Below are positions 21,614 to 36,100 of a stretch of 64,000 nucleotides of DNA, piece after piece (position 1 is the stretch's first letter; each line of letters begins with the position of its first letter). Origin of the DNA: Linepithema humile. Its lineage: Eukaryota > Arthropoda > Insecta > Hymenoptera > Formicidae. The DNA is taken from the NCBI RefSeq assembly GCF_040581485.1, contig NC_090129.1, positions 33,342,764-33,406,763 of the forward strand, given 5' to 3'. The translations under genes were made by a program, and so were the position numbers. The notes beneath the pieces are model-generated. The model searched no databases and was not told where the DNA came from. It worked only from the letters and a program-made list of their open reading frames with translations.

Positions 21614-24106
21614 CTAGCACTCGGACTTGTCCTCCTCGACGAGCTGCTGAGTGTCCTTGCCCGAGTCGATGGGCGTCGGGTCCAATTCCCTCCTCTTCAG
21701 ATGCAACTGTGGAGGCTCTTTGTGCTGTATGCTGGAGGGCTTCATCTCCGCGGGCTGTACTTCGTACAAGTTGCTGGCACCAGTACCGTTCGTGGTGCCA
21801 CTCTCCATATTCACTGCGTCGTACATTGGATTGCTGAAATCTCGGTTCTTATTGGTAACATCGTTTAGGTTGTATTCCACATCGAGAGGTTCCTGTAAAC
21901 AAAATAATAATGCATAGAATAAAAAATAACAGAGAAATTTATTAAATAGAATTTCTTAATGTTTTTTATAGAGCTTAAAGATTTCCGTTGTAGTGAAGAA
22001 AACGTGTGTACATTCTGAAGTTCTAAACCTACCAAAATCTTATGATATAAGATTCTAAGCCATAAAAATGAATAAAATGTATATTTTAATATTCTCAAGA
22101 CCATTTCACATTGTTTAAAATATAAGATTTCAATGCATCGTAATGAAGAAAATGTAAAATTCTAGACCTACCAACAATGAACTTTGACAATAAACTTTGC
22201 TTTTTTACAAGAGAAACAGGTATTCATGCTAATAAAGAACCTACCATCCTTTCGTGAGCTTCTGCACCAAACTCTACATTGCTGCCTTGGCGGAAGGAAA
22301 CACTTTGAGCACCTGTGAGACTACCGAGGCCACCGGGCTTGCCGCTGTAAATAATGATAAATAATGATAAAATTTGTGAGCAAATCATTTTTATCGTGTA
22401 TTATTATGTCTAAAATAATTATGCTTACAATGGTCGTTTCTTGAAAACCATGAAAATGGCGGCGGCGCAGAACAACATCAGCAGGCATACAACTATGGGA
22501 ATAACTATAGCAGCGGTAGATCCACCCGCCCTCGTGGCGATCGCCGCCACTTCGCAGAATTCACCGTGGAAATCGTCGCGGCAGTTGCACGCCAGCTTCT
22601 CGTCCACTTCTTGACACCGTCCACCGTTTTGGCAACGACATATTCTGGGCGCCGGAAGAGGCCTCTCATTAGTGGCGTCGCAGTGTCTCTCGTTCTCAGC
22701 GAAAAGTCGCTGAAGCGTGCCGACGCTGTCTGAGCAGAGACAGCGATGACCGCCGGGGATCGTCACGCAAAGATGACTGCACTGGTCATTGTGGCAAGGA
22801 TCTCTCAGGCTGATGTTATATCTCAGCTGATGATAGACCCTGACACCGCCGGGACTAGGCAGATTTTTGACAATAGTGTGCGGGACGCCTCTGCCGAACT
22901 TATCTTGTCGAACAAGTTCGCCTGTCTGCTTCGTCGTCCAATAAAGATTATTTTCAAAAACATCCAGTGCTATTGGTTTCCTGAGAGGTCTGCCCTTCAA
23001 AATGACTCTTCTGTTCGTGCCGGCCAGACTGATCGCCTCAATGGTGTCCAATTTGCTGTCGGACCAATAGAGCGTGTGCTCCATAGCGTAGTCAATGGTA
23101 AGCGCCGAAGGACTAGCGATCCGTTCCGTCACAAGCGACTTGCGCCTTTCACCATCCATCCAGGCTATCTCAATCTTCGGCTGATTACCCGCGTCCGCCC
23201 ATACGAGCTCTCCTTGCTCAGGATCCACGACCACTGACGTTGGTTGCTCGAGATTCGTCGTAATTAAGCTGCGTCGGTACCTGCCATCCGATTTTGAAAC
23301 CATAATTCGACCACGAGGTGTGGTGGTTGTTTGGTCCAGCTCGCTCCAATACAGATTGTCGGAGATCCAGTCTACCGCCAAACTCGTCGGCTTGGAATCA
23401 GCTGCGAAAATTAGTGTTAATTAATACCGTTGACATTACTCGCAAATATATGTAGATGTGAATGACGATTATATTATTACACTGTTAAATAGTGTGAAGT
23501 TTCAAAGATAAATACTCATTTAAAAAAAAATTCAAATTTTAATATCTTAAAATTTCAAGAAGCCAAAATGAATGAACAGAAAAATTGAATGATATGTACT
23601 CTTCATATTCAGGTCCTGTGCGTGTCCAATTTTTGCCTCGCCTTCCTTGGCTTTCACCATAAAGGACCGCTTGATAGTGTTGTCGTACGAGTCAATCCAG
23701 AAAACGTACTCCATTCGGGGATCAAAGTCGATAGCTTGCACTCTCTTTTCGTGATCTATCACGTCCATCTCTTCTCTTTTGTGCAGATCGTAGGCTCTAA
23801 GTTCCGGTCCGTTCGCGAACAGTACGACGACGTCGTCATCTTCGACGTGACACACACCGCTGTGGCTGTCTGACAATTGGAAACCTTGTCGGCAAGAGCA
23901 AGCGTACGTGCCGTTCAAGTTAGTGCAGATGTGGGAACATTGATGCTGGCCAGTCTGGCACTCATCGATGTCCACGCAATGTTTCCGATTCTCCTGCGAG
24001 ATTATGTAACCAGGATAACAGGCGCAGATGTAGCCGCCGTCGGTAGTGTTGTGGCACTTTTGCGAGCAACCGCCGCGATCAATCTCCGAACAATGCTGAT
24101 GATGAT
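21614..24106 (-). CDS. mgl: mgl exons 26-29: propeller 8, EGFs, membrane segment and cytoplasmic tail
   Basis: Exons 23600-24106, 22429-23401, 22245-22344 and 21614-21892. Two EGFs (CSEIDRGGCSQKC, DIDECQTGQHQCSHIC) are followed by propeller 8 (VFWIDS, LYWSEL, LYWSDS, LYWTTK), an EGF and a final EGF ending CNCRDDFHGEFC. The membrane helix is at about residues 4471-4494 (start AAIVIPIVVCLLMLF), followed by KKRP. The 130-residue tail has one NPxY-type endocytic motif, NPMY at about 4553-4556, and the conserved end DPTP...GKDTQQLVEED. Exon 28 (33 residues, FRQGSNVEF) is small and phase-compatible; skipping it would shift the frame. Confidence 0.94.
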
Positions 24107-27100
24107 CTGAAAACGCAAGACAGCTGCTTTACAATTGCGGCCGCGATAGAGCGGAGGAACATGCGAAATAGTACTCACGGCATCCCAATTCGTCCGACAA
24201 ATCGCCGCAATCGTCCGCGAGATCGCAGACTCTCAACCGATCGATGCATTTCTTGTTCGCGCAGGTGTATTCCAACGTCGAGTCGCACGGTCGAATCTGC
24301 TTCACGCACATCGTCATGTTGTTCTCGTCGGAACCGTCGCCGCAATTGTCGATCCCGTCGCATAATTGATACCTGGCGATACACTTGTGGTTGGCGCACT
24401 GGAATCGCCTGTGCGTGTCGCACTCGAAATTCGCTGCACAAATATAATAGCGTTACCTTTTTTTTTACCCCTGTTACGTAAAAATGTCACGTGTTCGCAA
24501 TCAACTCACCACACATGGTTGGATTCTCGTCGGAATTGTCGCCGCAGTCATCAGTGCCGTCGCAAATATCAGTCAGCGAAACGCAGAGGTTATTGTTACA
24601 TTGGAATCGCGACTGCGGACAATATCGTCCTCCAGGATATCTCGGCGGACAATTGATCTCATCACTCATATCGCGGCAATCTCGCGCGCCATCGCAACGA
24701 AGATACGGCGCGATACAATGACCACTGGTACATTGGAAGCTCTCATTCTGCGATACACAAAGAAGTTGAAACAAAATATAACAATGCAATACGAAATTCA
24801 TTCACTTGCATCAGATTAAAATCTGTCATACGTTGTAATCCAATTGTAAAAACTATTATATAACATTAGAATTATTATATATGATATAATCGTGATTAAA
24901 TGATAAATTAAATTGAGCATCTCGCGGATTTAATTCGCTTATACATTATGTATGCGTATGGTTTCAATTAATTAATATGATATTTAATGCACGCCGGTGC
25001 GTATGAATGTACGCGATCAAATTCGCTGCGAGTTGATCAATAGATATTTACCTTGCACACCCATCGATGGCATTCCTCCTCGTCGCTGTTGTCGCCGCAA
25101 TCGTCCTCGCCGTCGCATCTCCATCTGGACGCGATGCACTTGCCATTTTTACACTTGAATTCAGACTCGGAACACTTGCGGTACTTGTCCTTGCACATTA
25201 CGTCTGCCTCGTCACTGCCGTCCCCGCAGTCGTCGGCGAAGTCGCAGAGCCATTGTTTCGGCACGCATCGGTTATTGGCACACTTGAAGTCCATGTTGGG
25301 ATCGCATTTCGGACAGTTCTCCGGACGTTCGTCAGAGCCGTCACGGCAGTCGTCCTTCCCGTCGCAGAACAGCCACTTCGGTATGCATCGATAGTTCGCG
25401 TGTCCTGGACACCGCTGCCATCCAGTCGTACAATTCTTCTGCCGGCACATGTACGCCGGCTCGTCGCTGTCATCTCCGCAGTCGTTGTCGGAATCGCACA
25501 TCCAAAGCTTGGGAATGCATTTGCCATTCTTACAACTGAACTCGGTGCTCGGATCGCAGGCACGATTATCTAAAACAAATGTAAAAAATAGAAATTGAAA
25601 ATTAAGGTCATCTTACCGATCGAAAATATTAATGTAATGTTATTGCTATACATATAATAAGCAATGATTGACGCGCGCAACACACAGATAGAAAGATACT
25701 CACGACAAATAGCAGGATCCTCATCGCTACCATCTTTACAGTCGGCATCTCCATCGCATTTCCAGGAATCGTGTATGCAACGACCATTGGATTTGCATTT
25801 AAACTCGAGCTCTCCACACTCGAGTTTGCACTTAGCTTCGTCGCTTTTGTCGCCGCAATCGTCAATCCCGTCACAAATTGTCACGCTCGGCGTACAATTT
25901 CCATTCGCGCACTGGAACACGCTTGGACGGCAGTTCCTTGGCGGACAGGTCGACGACTCGTCCGAACCATCCTTGCAATCCTTCTCTCCGTCGCATCTGC
26001 AATACAATTCTCATCGTAATTTCTCGTCCAGTTTTATTTGGCAGACAATGGAACGTAATTATATCTAAATGAAACTTTTCAATTATAGAAGTAAGTTAAT
26101 AAGAGCCAAGACGTCCTGAAGACGTCTTTTTGCAAGAGAAAAATAGATGAGAAAATAAATATATCTCACCTCCAGTACCAAGGAATGCATTTCTCGTCGG
26201 GTGGTCCGCATCGATGCTGACCCGCGGTGCAATTCGCTATGCACGTCTTACCGTCCTTGTCCAGAATGAACTGATTCGGGCACTTGCACTTGTAAGAAGT
26301 GACTCCAGGCTGGCCGTATCCCTCGAGCAGATACGAGCTGGCGGGCGGCGCGATGAGACAGAGATGCGAACAGCCACCGTTGTTCTCCGCGCAGGGATTG
26401 TTGTAAGGCAGCTGCCGAAGAGGGTGATACGCGTGGATGTCGTAGGGCCGATGGGTGGTGTTGCGCAGCACTTGCAAGTGAGCACCGGAGAACTTTTCCG
26501 CCCTACTGATGGCCTTCAGATTCCAATCGGTCCAGTAAACGAAGTCGTCGAATACAGTGATGGCGAACACGTGCGGCACTGAAACGCCGGACAGGACGAT
26601 CCGTCGATTGTGGCCTTCGAGATCGGCGAAGGCGATGTAGTCCAGATGGGCGTCGGCCCAGAAAATGCGATCGGTGAAGTAATCGATTGTGAGGGCATTC
26701 GGCCAAGCAATATCGTCCTCCCACGTCAGAATTCGAGTGAGATTGCTACCATCCATGCCCATCTTACCAATATACGCCTGAAGTTTCAAATATAATTTAC
26801 AGATAAGCTTCTCCAACGTTGCTTAGTATTGTTTGCAAAAAAAAAAAAAAAAAAATAAAGCGTTTGATATTGGAAGATTTAAAAATGCTTGAAGTCTACC
26901 TGAAGATGCCAAGATGTGAAATACAAATATCCAGTGCCAGGGTGGACTGCAATCGCGCGTGGATCCGCTATTCCGATCTGCAAGGTTTTTCTGTTGGTGC
27001 CATCGAGCTCGGCGACGTCCAAGTGCTTCGCATGACGATCCAGCCAATATAATTTTCGACCAACCCAATCGATAGCGATTCCTTCCAGGCCTAAGCTATC

Positions 27101-30100
27101 ATGACGGATAATCGGTTCCCTTTCGCCGCCATTCACCGGCGCTCTAAACAAAAAGTTCACTTATTTGTAACATTTGGAACAAAAATTAGTGCCATTAAAT
27201 TTGACGCTTGATATTAAATCAAATCACTCAAGAATAAATACACCTATTATTCAACACATAAATTCAATCATAATTCATTTTTGTCTTATAGTAATTTATG
27301 TAGTGATAATTAAACGAGATAAGAGCTTGGCATACCTGTATATTGTTTTCGCGGTGACGTCGCAGAAGTACAGCATCTGCTGGGCATAATCAGCGTCCAG
27401 CGCAACGACGTTAACCAGGTCTTGATGCATCAGGCTGTAGTTGGACGCGTCGATCGACATGTTCCTGACGTAATACTTATTCGTGAATATAATCCATGGC
27501 TGAATATTGTCTTTGCGCTTGCACGTGTGCTCGTCAGCCTCTCTCTCGTACCAGCGGTAATTGCACTTGCAATAATATCCGCCGGGCGTGTTCTCGCACT
27601 GCTGGCTGCACACTTGGGGCGTCTCGATACACTCGTCGATGTCGTCGCAGGCCTTGCCGTCAGCTAACAGTTTGTAGCCGGCGTAACACTCGCAGTAGAA
27701 ACTCGTCGGCGTGTCCACGCATTTGTGGCCGCACTGGTTCAGCTCGATACGAGCGCATTCGTCTATGTTGCAGTGCAACTCGTCGCTCTCATCGGCGCAG
27801 TCCGGTTCCTTGTTGCACACCAACTGCGAGTCGATGCACTTGCTGTTCGCGCACATGAAGTCTTTCGGATTTGGACACGTCGTGTTCCTTCCTTTAGACG
27901 CTGGAAAAACAACATTTTTCTCATTTAAAATGAACTAGCGCGGAGCGTCAAGAAGAAGAAACGAAGTTAAAGAAGAACAATATATATATTCACTTAGAAC
28001 AGTTTGGATTTATCTAAAATCAGACGCTTTTCTCAATAATCGAATTAGATCGATCATTTTCCTCGCACGTTTTCGATACTTACGACATCCTACTTCGTCC
28101 GAATAGTCGCCACAATCATCTTGGCCATCACAGCGGAATTGCTTGCGTATGCATTTGAAGTTTTGGCAGGTGAATTCTTGACTGTTGCAATGCTTATACT
28201 GAGAGTTGCAGAACTTGCCCTCGTCACTACCATCGCCGCAATCGTTGTCGTGATCACACAGCCAGCTGCGATTCAGACATCGCCCGTTGTTGCAAGTGAA
28301 CTGAGTGTCGGAGCAAGGCGTTGGTGCTGGACAGTGATGAAGAGTTACATTCTCATCAGCCCCGTCGACGCAATCCGGATCTCCATCGCACAACCATTTT
28401 TTCGGAATGCATTGAGCGCGATTCCACATCTTATTCGCGGTGCAAGTGAACTCCGTTTCTTCGTCACATTTTCTGTCGTCTAAAAATTTAATTAATTAAT
28501 TGAGATATAATGGAAAATAGTTTACAACAAATTAAATGTAATATCGGAATGTTACAAATGTATTTGTAATTCGTTCATCCTCGTTTCAAATGCATTGTAA
28601 AGCTCCAATAAAAAATAAGTTAATGAATTTAATTAATCTTTGATTAAAAAATTAAATTGTCTTCGGAAGATGAATAAATGTGCAGTTAAAAGCTTACTGC
28701 ATTGATGACGCTCATCTTCATCGGAGTTGTCCAAGCAATCGTTGTCTCCGTCGCAAATGTAAATTCTAGGAATACAGTTGCCGTTATCGCACGTAAACAA
28801 ATCGCCGAAGCACGTTCTACCCTCAGATTGGCAATAACCGGGAGGCTCGTCGCTTCCATCTAAACAATCATCGTCTCCATCACAGTACCAAGTAGCTGGA
28901 ATGCACCTGCAACAAACAATACATGTAGAAAAGAGAAATCTTGCAAAAGCGCTGTAATATTCTGCAATGCAATTTGTCAATCGTCTTTTTGGAAAAAAAT
29001 CTAGTTATTACTTAAATTATTCATAAAATTTCACCTGTGATTGGGGCACCGGAAGCTGTTTTGGGGACAAGTTCTCTGAGCGCAATGCACCGGATTCTCG
29101 TCGCTGTTGTCGCCGCAATCGTTATCGCCGTCGCAGAGCCAGTAGGGTTCCACACAGATATTCGTCTTCTCGCACTTGAGATGATTCAGTGGACATGTGG
29201 TGTTGCGAGGACAGCGCTCGTGCGTTTCGTCGGAGGTGACGTTATCCTTGCAATCATTGATGCCGTTGCACACCTGCGATTGCGGGATGCAGCGATAGTT
29301 GGCGCAGGTGAACTCGCCTGACGCGCAAGGTGGATAAACGCAGCCTTCCTCGTCGCTACCGTCCCGACAGTCGTTCTCGTGATCGCACTTCCACGTTTTG
29401 AAGATACATCGGCCGTTGTTGCAGCGGAACTCGTTCGGGCTGCAGGAATGGTAAGCTGAAACACGCACAATTTCGGAAATTTATTAAAATTGCAATCTTA
29501 TTTGAAGTGTGAGCTCATTCGAATTTATATATTTCTGTGCCACTCACAGCAGTAGCTGGTGTCCTCGTCGGAACCGTCGCCGCAATCGTCGTCGCCGTCG
29601 CACGCCCACATTCGAGAGATGCATCTGCCGTTTCTACAAGCGAACTTGCTCGAATCGCAAGTGACGTTCTTCGGCACGCACATTCTATCCTCATTCACCA
29701 GCCTGTGATTGTCGTCGCATTTGCACTCCGCGGAGCCATTCAGGCCTGGATGGCAGGACTGATCGCAGCCGCCGTTATTGATATTGCAAGGATTAACGCT
29801 GCACTGCTGTCTGGCTGCGGAGAAGACGTGAAGGTCACGCGGGGAATCCTCCAACCGCTTCACCAGCTCGATCTTGTCGGCCCCAGTGTGCTTCTCCGCT
29901 CGGTAAACTCCACGAAGCTGGAGATCCGTCCAATAGATATGCTCTCGGAAAACGGTGATGGCGAAGGGATAGATGGTGGCGCTAACCAGGATTTCTCTGT
30001 TTTTTCCCTCGAGATCCGAGCGTTCGATCTTCTCGCGCACGGCGTCGGTCCAGTACAGCATCCGATCTTCGTAATCGATCGCCAGACCGCTGGGCTGCGA

Positions 30101-33100
30101 AAGATCCTTGTCGATGATGGCGCGCTTCAGAGATCCCGCCATAGTGGTCTTGAAGATCTTGCCGGATGTTCCGAAGCGACCCCAGTCCGTGAAGTAAAGC
30201 GAACCATTGCAGGGATCCACGACGATGGCGCGCGGGCGATCCACGCGTGCAATCATCACCAAGTTCGATCCGTCGATGTCCATCGCGTAGATGCTGTTGT
30301 TGGACGAATCTGTCCAGTACACCTTCTTCTGCGTCCAGTCGTACGAGATGCCTTCGGGGTTAATTCCTTTGCTGATCAATGTGTGTAAATCGGAGGAGGA
30401 CGGTCGATCCGCCGGCGTCCACGCGATTTTCGCCCAAGGACGGATCTGAGTGAACAGCAGCTTCTTGTCTTGATAATCGAAATCCACTCCGACTACGTTT
30501 GTCAGGTTTCCAATGGGCGCGAAGGGCACGTTGGTGTTGTGCGGATCCAGATTAATGGCGCGAATCTCGGTTCGCGTGGCGAAGACCAAGTATTCCTCGA
30601 CATTGTCACAGGTGGTACCGTCAGCGGAAAGTTTACCTATCGCGCAATCGCAAGTGAACGATTTGGGATTGTCCTTCGGAAAAGCGAAGCACAGCTGAGA
30701 GCAACCGCCATTGTGCGGTATAACCTAAAAACAAAAAAAAATAGAAAATCTTTATCTTCGTTAAAAGTAATCGTAAATTTATTTTAGTTTTATTTCCTCG
30801 GATGAAAAATTGCGTATATTGAAACAAACTGACTACCTGCGAGCAAGGATTTGTAGAATCTGCTGGTTGGCTGCTTTGATCGAAAATAACGATGTCTCTG
30901 AGTTTTTGCAGATTCGTTCGGACGGGAATGGGAAGACTGGTGTTGCCGCTGAGCTTGTTCGCCTTAAAGACGGTGGCCAGATTGCGATCCACCCAGTAGA
31001 CATCTCCGCCAAAAATGGCGACGCCCATCGGATTTGGCAGATTTCTGCGGATAATTTCCCGATTTCCGCCGGTGTACGACACTTTCTGAATGGTATCCAA
31101 CTTTGAGTCCACCCAATAAATGTCGTGTGTCGCAAGATCGATTGTGAGATCGCGCGGTGTGCTGATACCGGACGTTACAATCGGAGACCAGTTGCTGCCG
31201 TCGAGGAAAGCTTTGCCTATTCGAGGATACTGTCCGTAATCGATCCAATACAGGTATCGCTTGATCGGATTAACGGCTAGCTCGCGGGGAGCGTCCGTCG
31301 TTGTCTTCACGAGCACTTTTCGGTTCGAGCCGTCTAACCGGCAGACCTCCACGTAATTGTCATGGGGGAAGACATTGGCAAAATACAAGTTTCCTGCGAT
31401 CCAATCTATAGCTAAACCGCGAATTCCATTGGAGCCAATTCCCTGTTTGACTACTTGTTGCAGTTCTGTGCCGTTGGGTCGTATTCTGAAATATAAATTC
31501 ATTTTATTCTTAATAAATTTATACCTTTTATTACATACAAATTTTACTTACAGAAATTTATATTATTTCAATTGTTATATCGCGTCTTTCCGAAGAAATA
31601 GTAAATCTCTGAAGAATTTAACATCCGCCAGTAATAGTTTTTTTTTCTCTCACCTAAAGATACCGTTCCAGATGCCTCGGTTGAATTCCACCCAATATAT
31701 CCAATTGCCCGCGTAATGCACGTCCACGTGGAGAATGTGATGGCCAATTCCGGCAATGGGTACCATGGCTTCCTTCGAATCCTTGAGACTGTAACCTCTG
31801 GCAACGTCCAGCTGAGTTACCACCGCAAAGGTCTTGTATGGTTCGCATTTGGTGTCGCTAACTTTCTTATATTCCATTCCGCAAGCGCAAACGCGAGTGC
31901 CGCCGGATGCGGGCAGGCAGATCTGCTCGCACTCACCGTTGTTGTTGAGACAAGGGTGAGATCCAGTGGCGCGCTTCTTATAAATGGTCAGGGTGCGAAG
32001 CTCGGAGTCGTTATCGACGATGATGGTTGGGTTTTCGCCATTCGGTAAATCGACACGCTCAATTTTATCGTAAAGCGGATCCAAGTAGTACAAACGAGAC
32101 TCGTGGATAGCTAATGCTTTCGGTAATGCCATGTTATTCGCCGCGGTGAGAATAGTGTGGACGTTCAGGCCGTCCGTCGACATGGCCTTGACGAAAGCCG
32201 GATTCTGGCAAGAGAAGTACAGCGTTTTGCTGGGGATATCGATGGTTATTGCCTCGGGACGCTCCAAGTTCTCTATGAGGATCAACGGATTGGTGCCGTC
32301 CATGTTCACCCGTCCAATTTTCTGCGGCACTCCGAAGCCTCCTTCATCCACCCAAAATACCTGGCCGTCGATAGGATCCACGCACATCGCCTTCGGCTTA
32401 GCGACCGATGTCCGGTTGCCGTCGTTCGCCAAAACAATCGTACGATATCTCGTCTTGCCGTCCAGTTTGATGGCCTCGATGTTGGACGCGAATTTATTGC
32501 CAATAAACAGATTGCGACCGAGCCAATCCAGCGCCATAGTGGATGGTGAGCCAACGATGCCGGTATCGCCGCTCGGGTTGGGGAACTCCGTTCGATTACC
32601 ACCGTTGTAGGGAATGGTATAAATTGTGCCGTTCTCGTCATCGCCATCTTTACCTAACGTGATTAATAAATAAATAAATAATTAATAAATAATTTTAATA
32701 AAATCGTCTAAATGTCTTAAAAGTTTAAGAACAATTTTAAATCCTTGAAAATTTACATCTCAGAATTTTTGAAGCAACTAAATTTTAATTTAAATCTTTA
32801 AAAAAATTTCTAAACTAGAATAAAAGAGAGAATATTTTGAATTACCTTGCAACCAATAAATGATACGATTCTTCCTATCATAATCGATGAACCTTCCGCC
32901 TTCCACGCTAACAATAGGTGTAATGTATCCAGCTTTGGTTTCTCCGGGCGTCAAGGAAATGTCAACAATCTGAGAGCCTCGGAGTACCATTAAGTACGGC
33001 GTCTCTTCTTCCGCGCAACGTCCGTTAGGCAACAACTTAAATCCAACCTAAGAACAAATAATAAAAAAATATTGTACGCTTTCCGTTTACATTATTGATC

Positions 33101-36100
33101 GGTTGCTGTTTTCAGCATTTATTTCCAGTTATTTTTTTTTATATTGCATGTATTTAAATAAAAGTGAATAATTTGGTCAATATTTAGTAACATTTATTAA
33201 AAAGAGAGAAAAAAAATACTAGAACAAAAATGGAATAAAAATATACATATACTAACAATCTTTAGAATAAATAAATAATTGACCATCTGTAGCAATCTAT
33301 TTAACAAAGTACGCATTCGTCAAAACATGAGATGACTTGTAATCGACAATGTTTGGCTCGTAAAACTCAAGTTTTCTCGTCAACAAACCAAATTTTCTAT
33401 CTCTCACGACTGCTTACCTGGCATTTACAGCTGTATCCCGTTGCACTACTGGGCGACAAGAGGCAGAGATGTTCGCACGACGCGTTAGCGCAGGGATTCG
33501 CAGTAATTGGCTGCAATACCGCATGATGTACGTGTATGGAAAGAGGTTGCGAAATTAAATGCGAGACCACCGTCTGATTGGAGCCTTTAAACTTGTGCGC
33601 GGAGAGCACCCGATTGAGTTGTCTGTCGGTCCAATACATCGTATCCTCAAAAAGCGTAAGCGAGTGGGGATGCAAAAGATAGTGCGAGCTGGCTAGAACT
33701 TGAATCCTGCTGCTGCCGTCATAGAGACAAGTGTCGATGAAGTCTAACTTGCTGTCTGCAAAGTATATCCTTCGATTCGCCACGTCCAAGGCCAGACCGT
33801 TCGGCCAATAGATTTTGGTGCTGATGATAGTTGACCGGTTCGTGCCGTCCATTCCGATTCGTTCGATTCTCGGATTCTCGCCCCAGTCGGTCCAGAAGAG
33901 CCATCTGGTGCCCGGACTAGGGTCCAAGCACATTCCACGGGGCTGCGTGATATTTTCCTTGACAAGAATCATCCGTCCAGCTCCAGTCTCCTTAGCTACC
34001 TCAATTGTATTCAGCTTCGAGTCCAGCCAATAGAGATTCTGACCGATCCAATCGTAGGCGAGACCTTCCACCAGATCCAAGCCGGTGCTGATGATGTCTT
34101 GAGGATCGCTGCCGCGATCCAATCGCGAGATCCGCTTCAGTTTCATGTCGGACCAGAAAATAGTGCCAGTGTGCATGTTACTGGCGGTCGCCACGACGTT
34201 CTCAACGTTAATCGGGACTCGCTCCAACGCTTGATCCTGAAGATCAGCCACCAAAATCGTGTGTCTGTTGGAAATAATTAGGAACGCGGCGGTGTGATTG
34301 AACGCCTTGCACGTGTGTTTGTCCTTCTCCAACGTGTAACCGTCCACGCACGTGCAGTAGTAACTGCCCTTTGTGTTCAGGCAGGTTTGCGAGCATCTGC
34401 CAGGCGGATCGCATTCGTTCATATCTTTGCACGTGAAGTCGTCTTCGAGCTCTTCGCCGGGCGGGCAAGTACACTGTGCGCCGAACGGAGTTTGAATGCA
34501 AGCGTTCGTGCACAGTCCACCTTGGTGGCTGCATTCAGCAAGATCGCAGCCGGGCCCTTCGTCCGCCCCGTTCGGACAGTCAAACTTGCCGTCGCATACA
34601 CTGGTTGTATTCACACAACGATTCGTTACATTCGGACACTTCCACTGCTGAGACTCACATTTGAACACAGGAGGCCCGCACGCGTGCAGCGTGGTATCTT
34701 CATCAGAGCCATCCCCGCAGTCGTCTTTGCCGTCACAGATGTACGCCTTAAATACGCACTTCTCATTGCGGCATCTGAAACATACGTATCGATAAATTAG
34801 AAATATATTAAACATATCGAGAAATCGCGAACAAGAATAGGATGAATATAAATTTGTTTACATTATTTAATTGCGACAAACCTGAAGAATCCAGTTTGAC
34901 AATCGATTTCCCCGCAGGCCCCTTCCGGTTCGTCGGACTTGTCCGGGCAATCCGCGGTGCCGTCGCAATACCAGCTTCTCGGTATGCAAATGGACGAACT
35001 AACGCATTGGAACTGCTTGTCGGTGTTGCACTGATCCGGCGCTAATGATGGACAGCCTACCTCGTCGGAGCCGTCGTTGCAGTCACTGATACCGTCGCAC
35101 TTATACGACGCTAAAACGCACATCTTCTTATCCGCGCATGTGAATTGAGTACTGAGACAAGTAACCGGTGGACAATCCATCTCGTCCTGCTGATCGAAGC
35201 AATCACTATCACCGTCGCACACCCAGGATTGGGGTATGCAATGCCCTGAACGCGGACACGTGAACTGGAAATACGAGCAAGTTTTCGCCGCGCAGAACTC
35301 GCCCTCGTCGGAGCTGTCGCCGCAGTCGTTTTCCGAATCGCACTTCCACGTTGCAGGGATGCAGCGATTGTTGGCGCAGGCGAACTGATTAGCGTTGCAG
35401 GTCACATTCGGACAGCCCACCTCATCGCTGTAATCGCCGCAATCGTTTTCGGAATCGCAGTGGAATGTCATCGGCACACAGCGACCGGATTTGCATTGGA
35501 ACTCGTTCGCACTGCATGTCGGTTTTGTGCAATTTTGCATTTCGTCGCTGTTGTCCAGGCAATCGTTCTCGCCGTCACATACCCAGGATTTCGGAACACA
35601 CCTGAAAATGAATTAAAAGTTAAATTGTTCGAATTCGTCAGCAAAAGTATCAAACATAAACTGATAATATACTGATTAGAAGATTATTAATATTTCATGT
35701 TTAAAAAAATGTTAAAAAGCAGAAAATTGTAATTTAATTCAAATTTGAGTAACATACATTTTTTCTTCTTTTAAATTTTTTAGGTTTTAAAATATATATT
35801 GTAAGCAATTAGCCTAAATTATTAATACAAAAAATCACATCGCACCTCTGATTTGCGCAAGTGAAGTCCCAAGTGTGCGGGCAAGCCTGCAAGGGTGGTT
35901 CTCCATCAGGATCCGCCGCGCAACTCCTGCCGTTGCCCTGAAGACGTTCTCCGTAGGGACATCCGCACACCTGAGTGAGCTTCGGCACCGGTTGCAAGCC
36001 GGGGAACGTGACAACGTCGGAGCGTGAAGAGTTATCCGGAATGGCGAAGCAGAGCTTCTCGCAGCCACCATTGTTGATAGTGCAAGGATGATTAATTGCC

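Noticed and set aside
29537..30388. 283-codon open frame on the + strand
   Set aside because: It is exactly antisense to megalin exon 15. GC-rich exons with strong codon bias leave the opposite strand open. The minus-strand product has clear YWTD and EGF motifs; this one has none.
33397..34815. Single long minus-strand frame as an independent 472-residue gene
   Set aside because: Its central part is megalin exon 11. Both ends read through splice sites (acceptor TTTCAG and donor GTAAGC) into introns.
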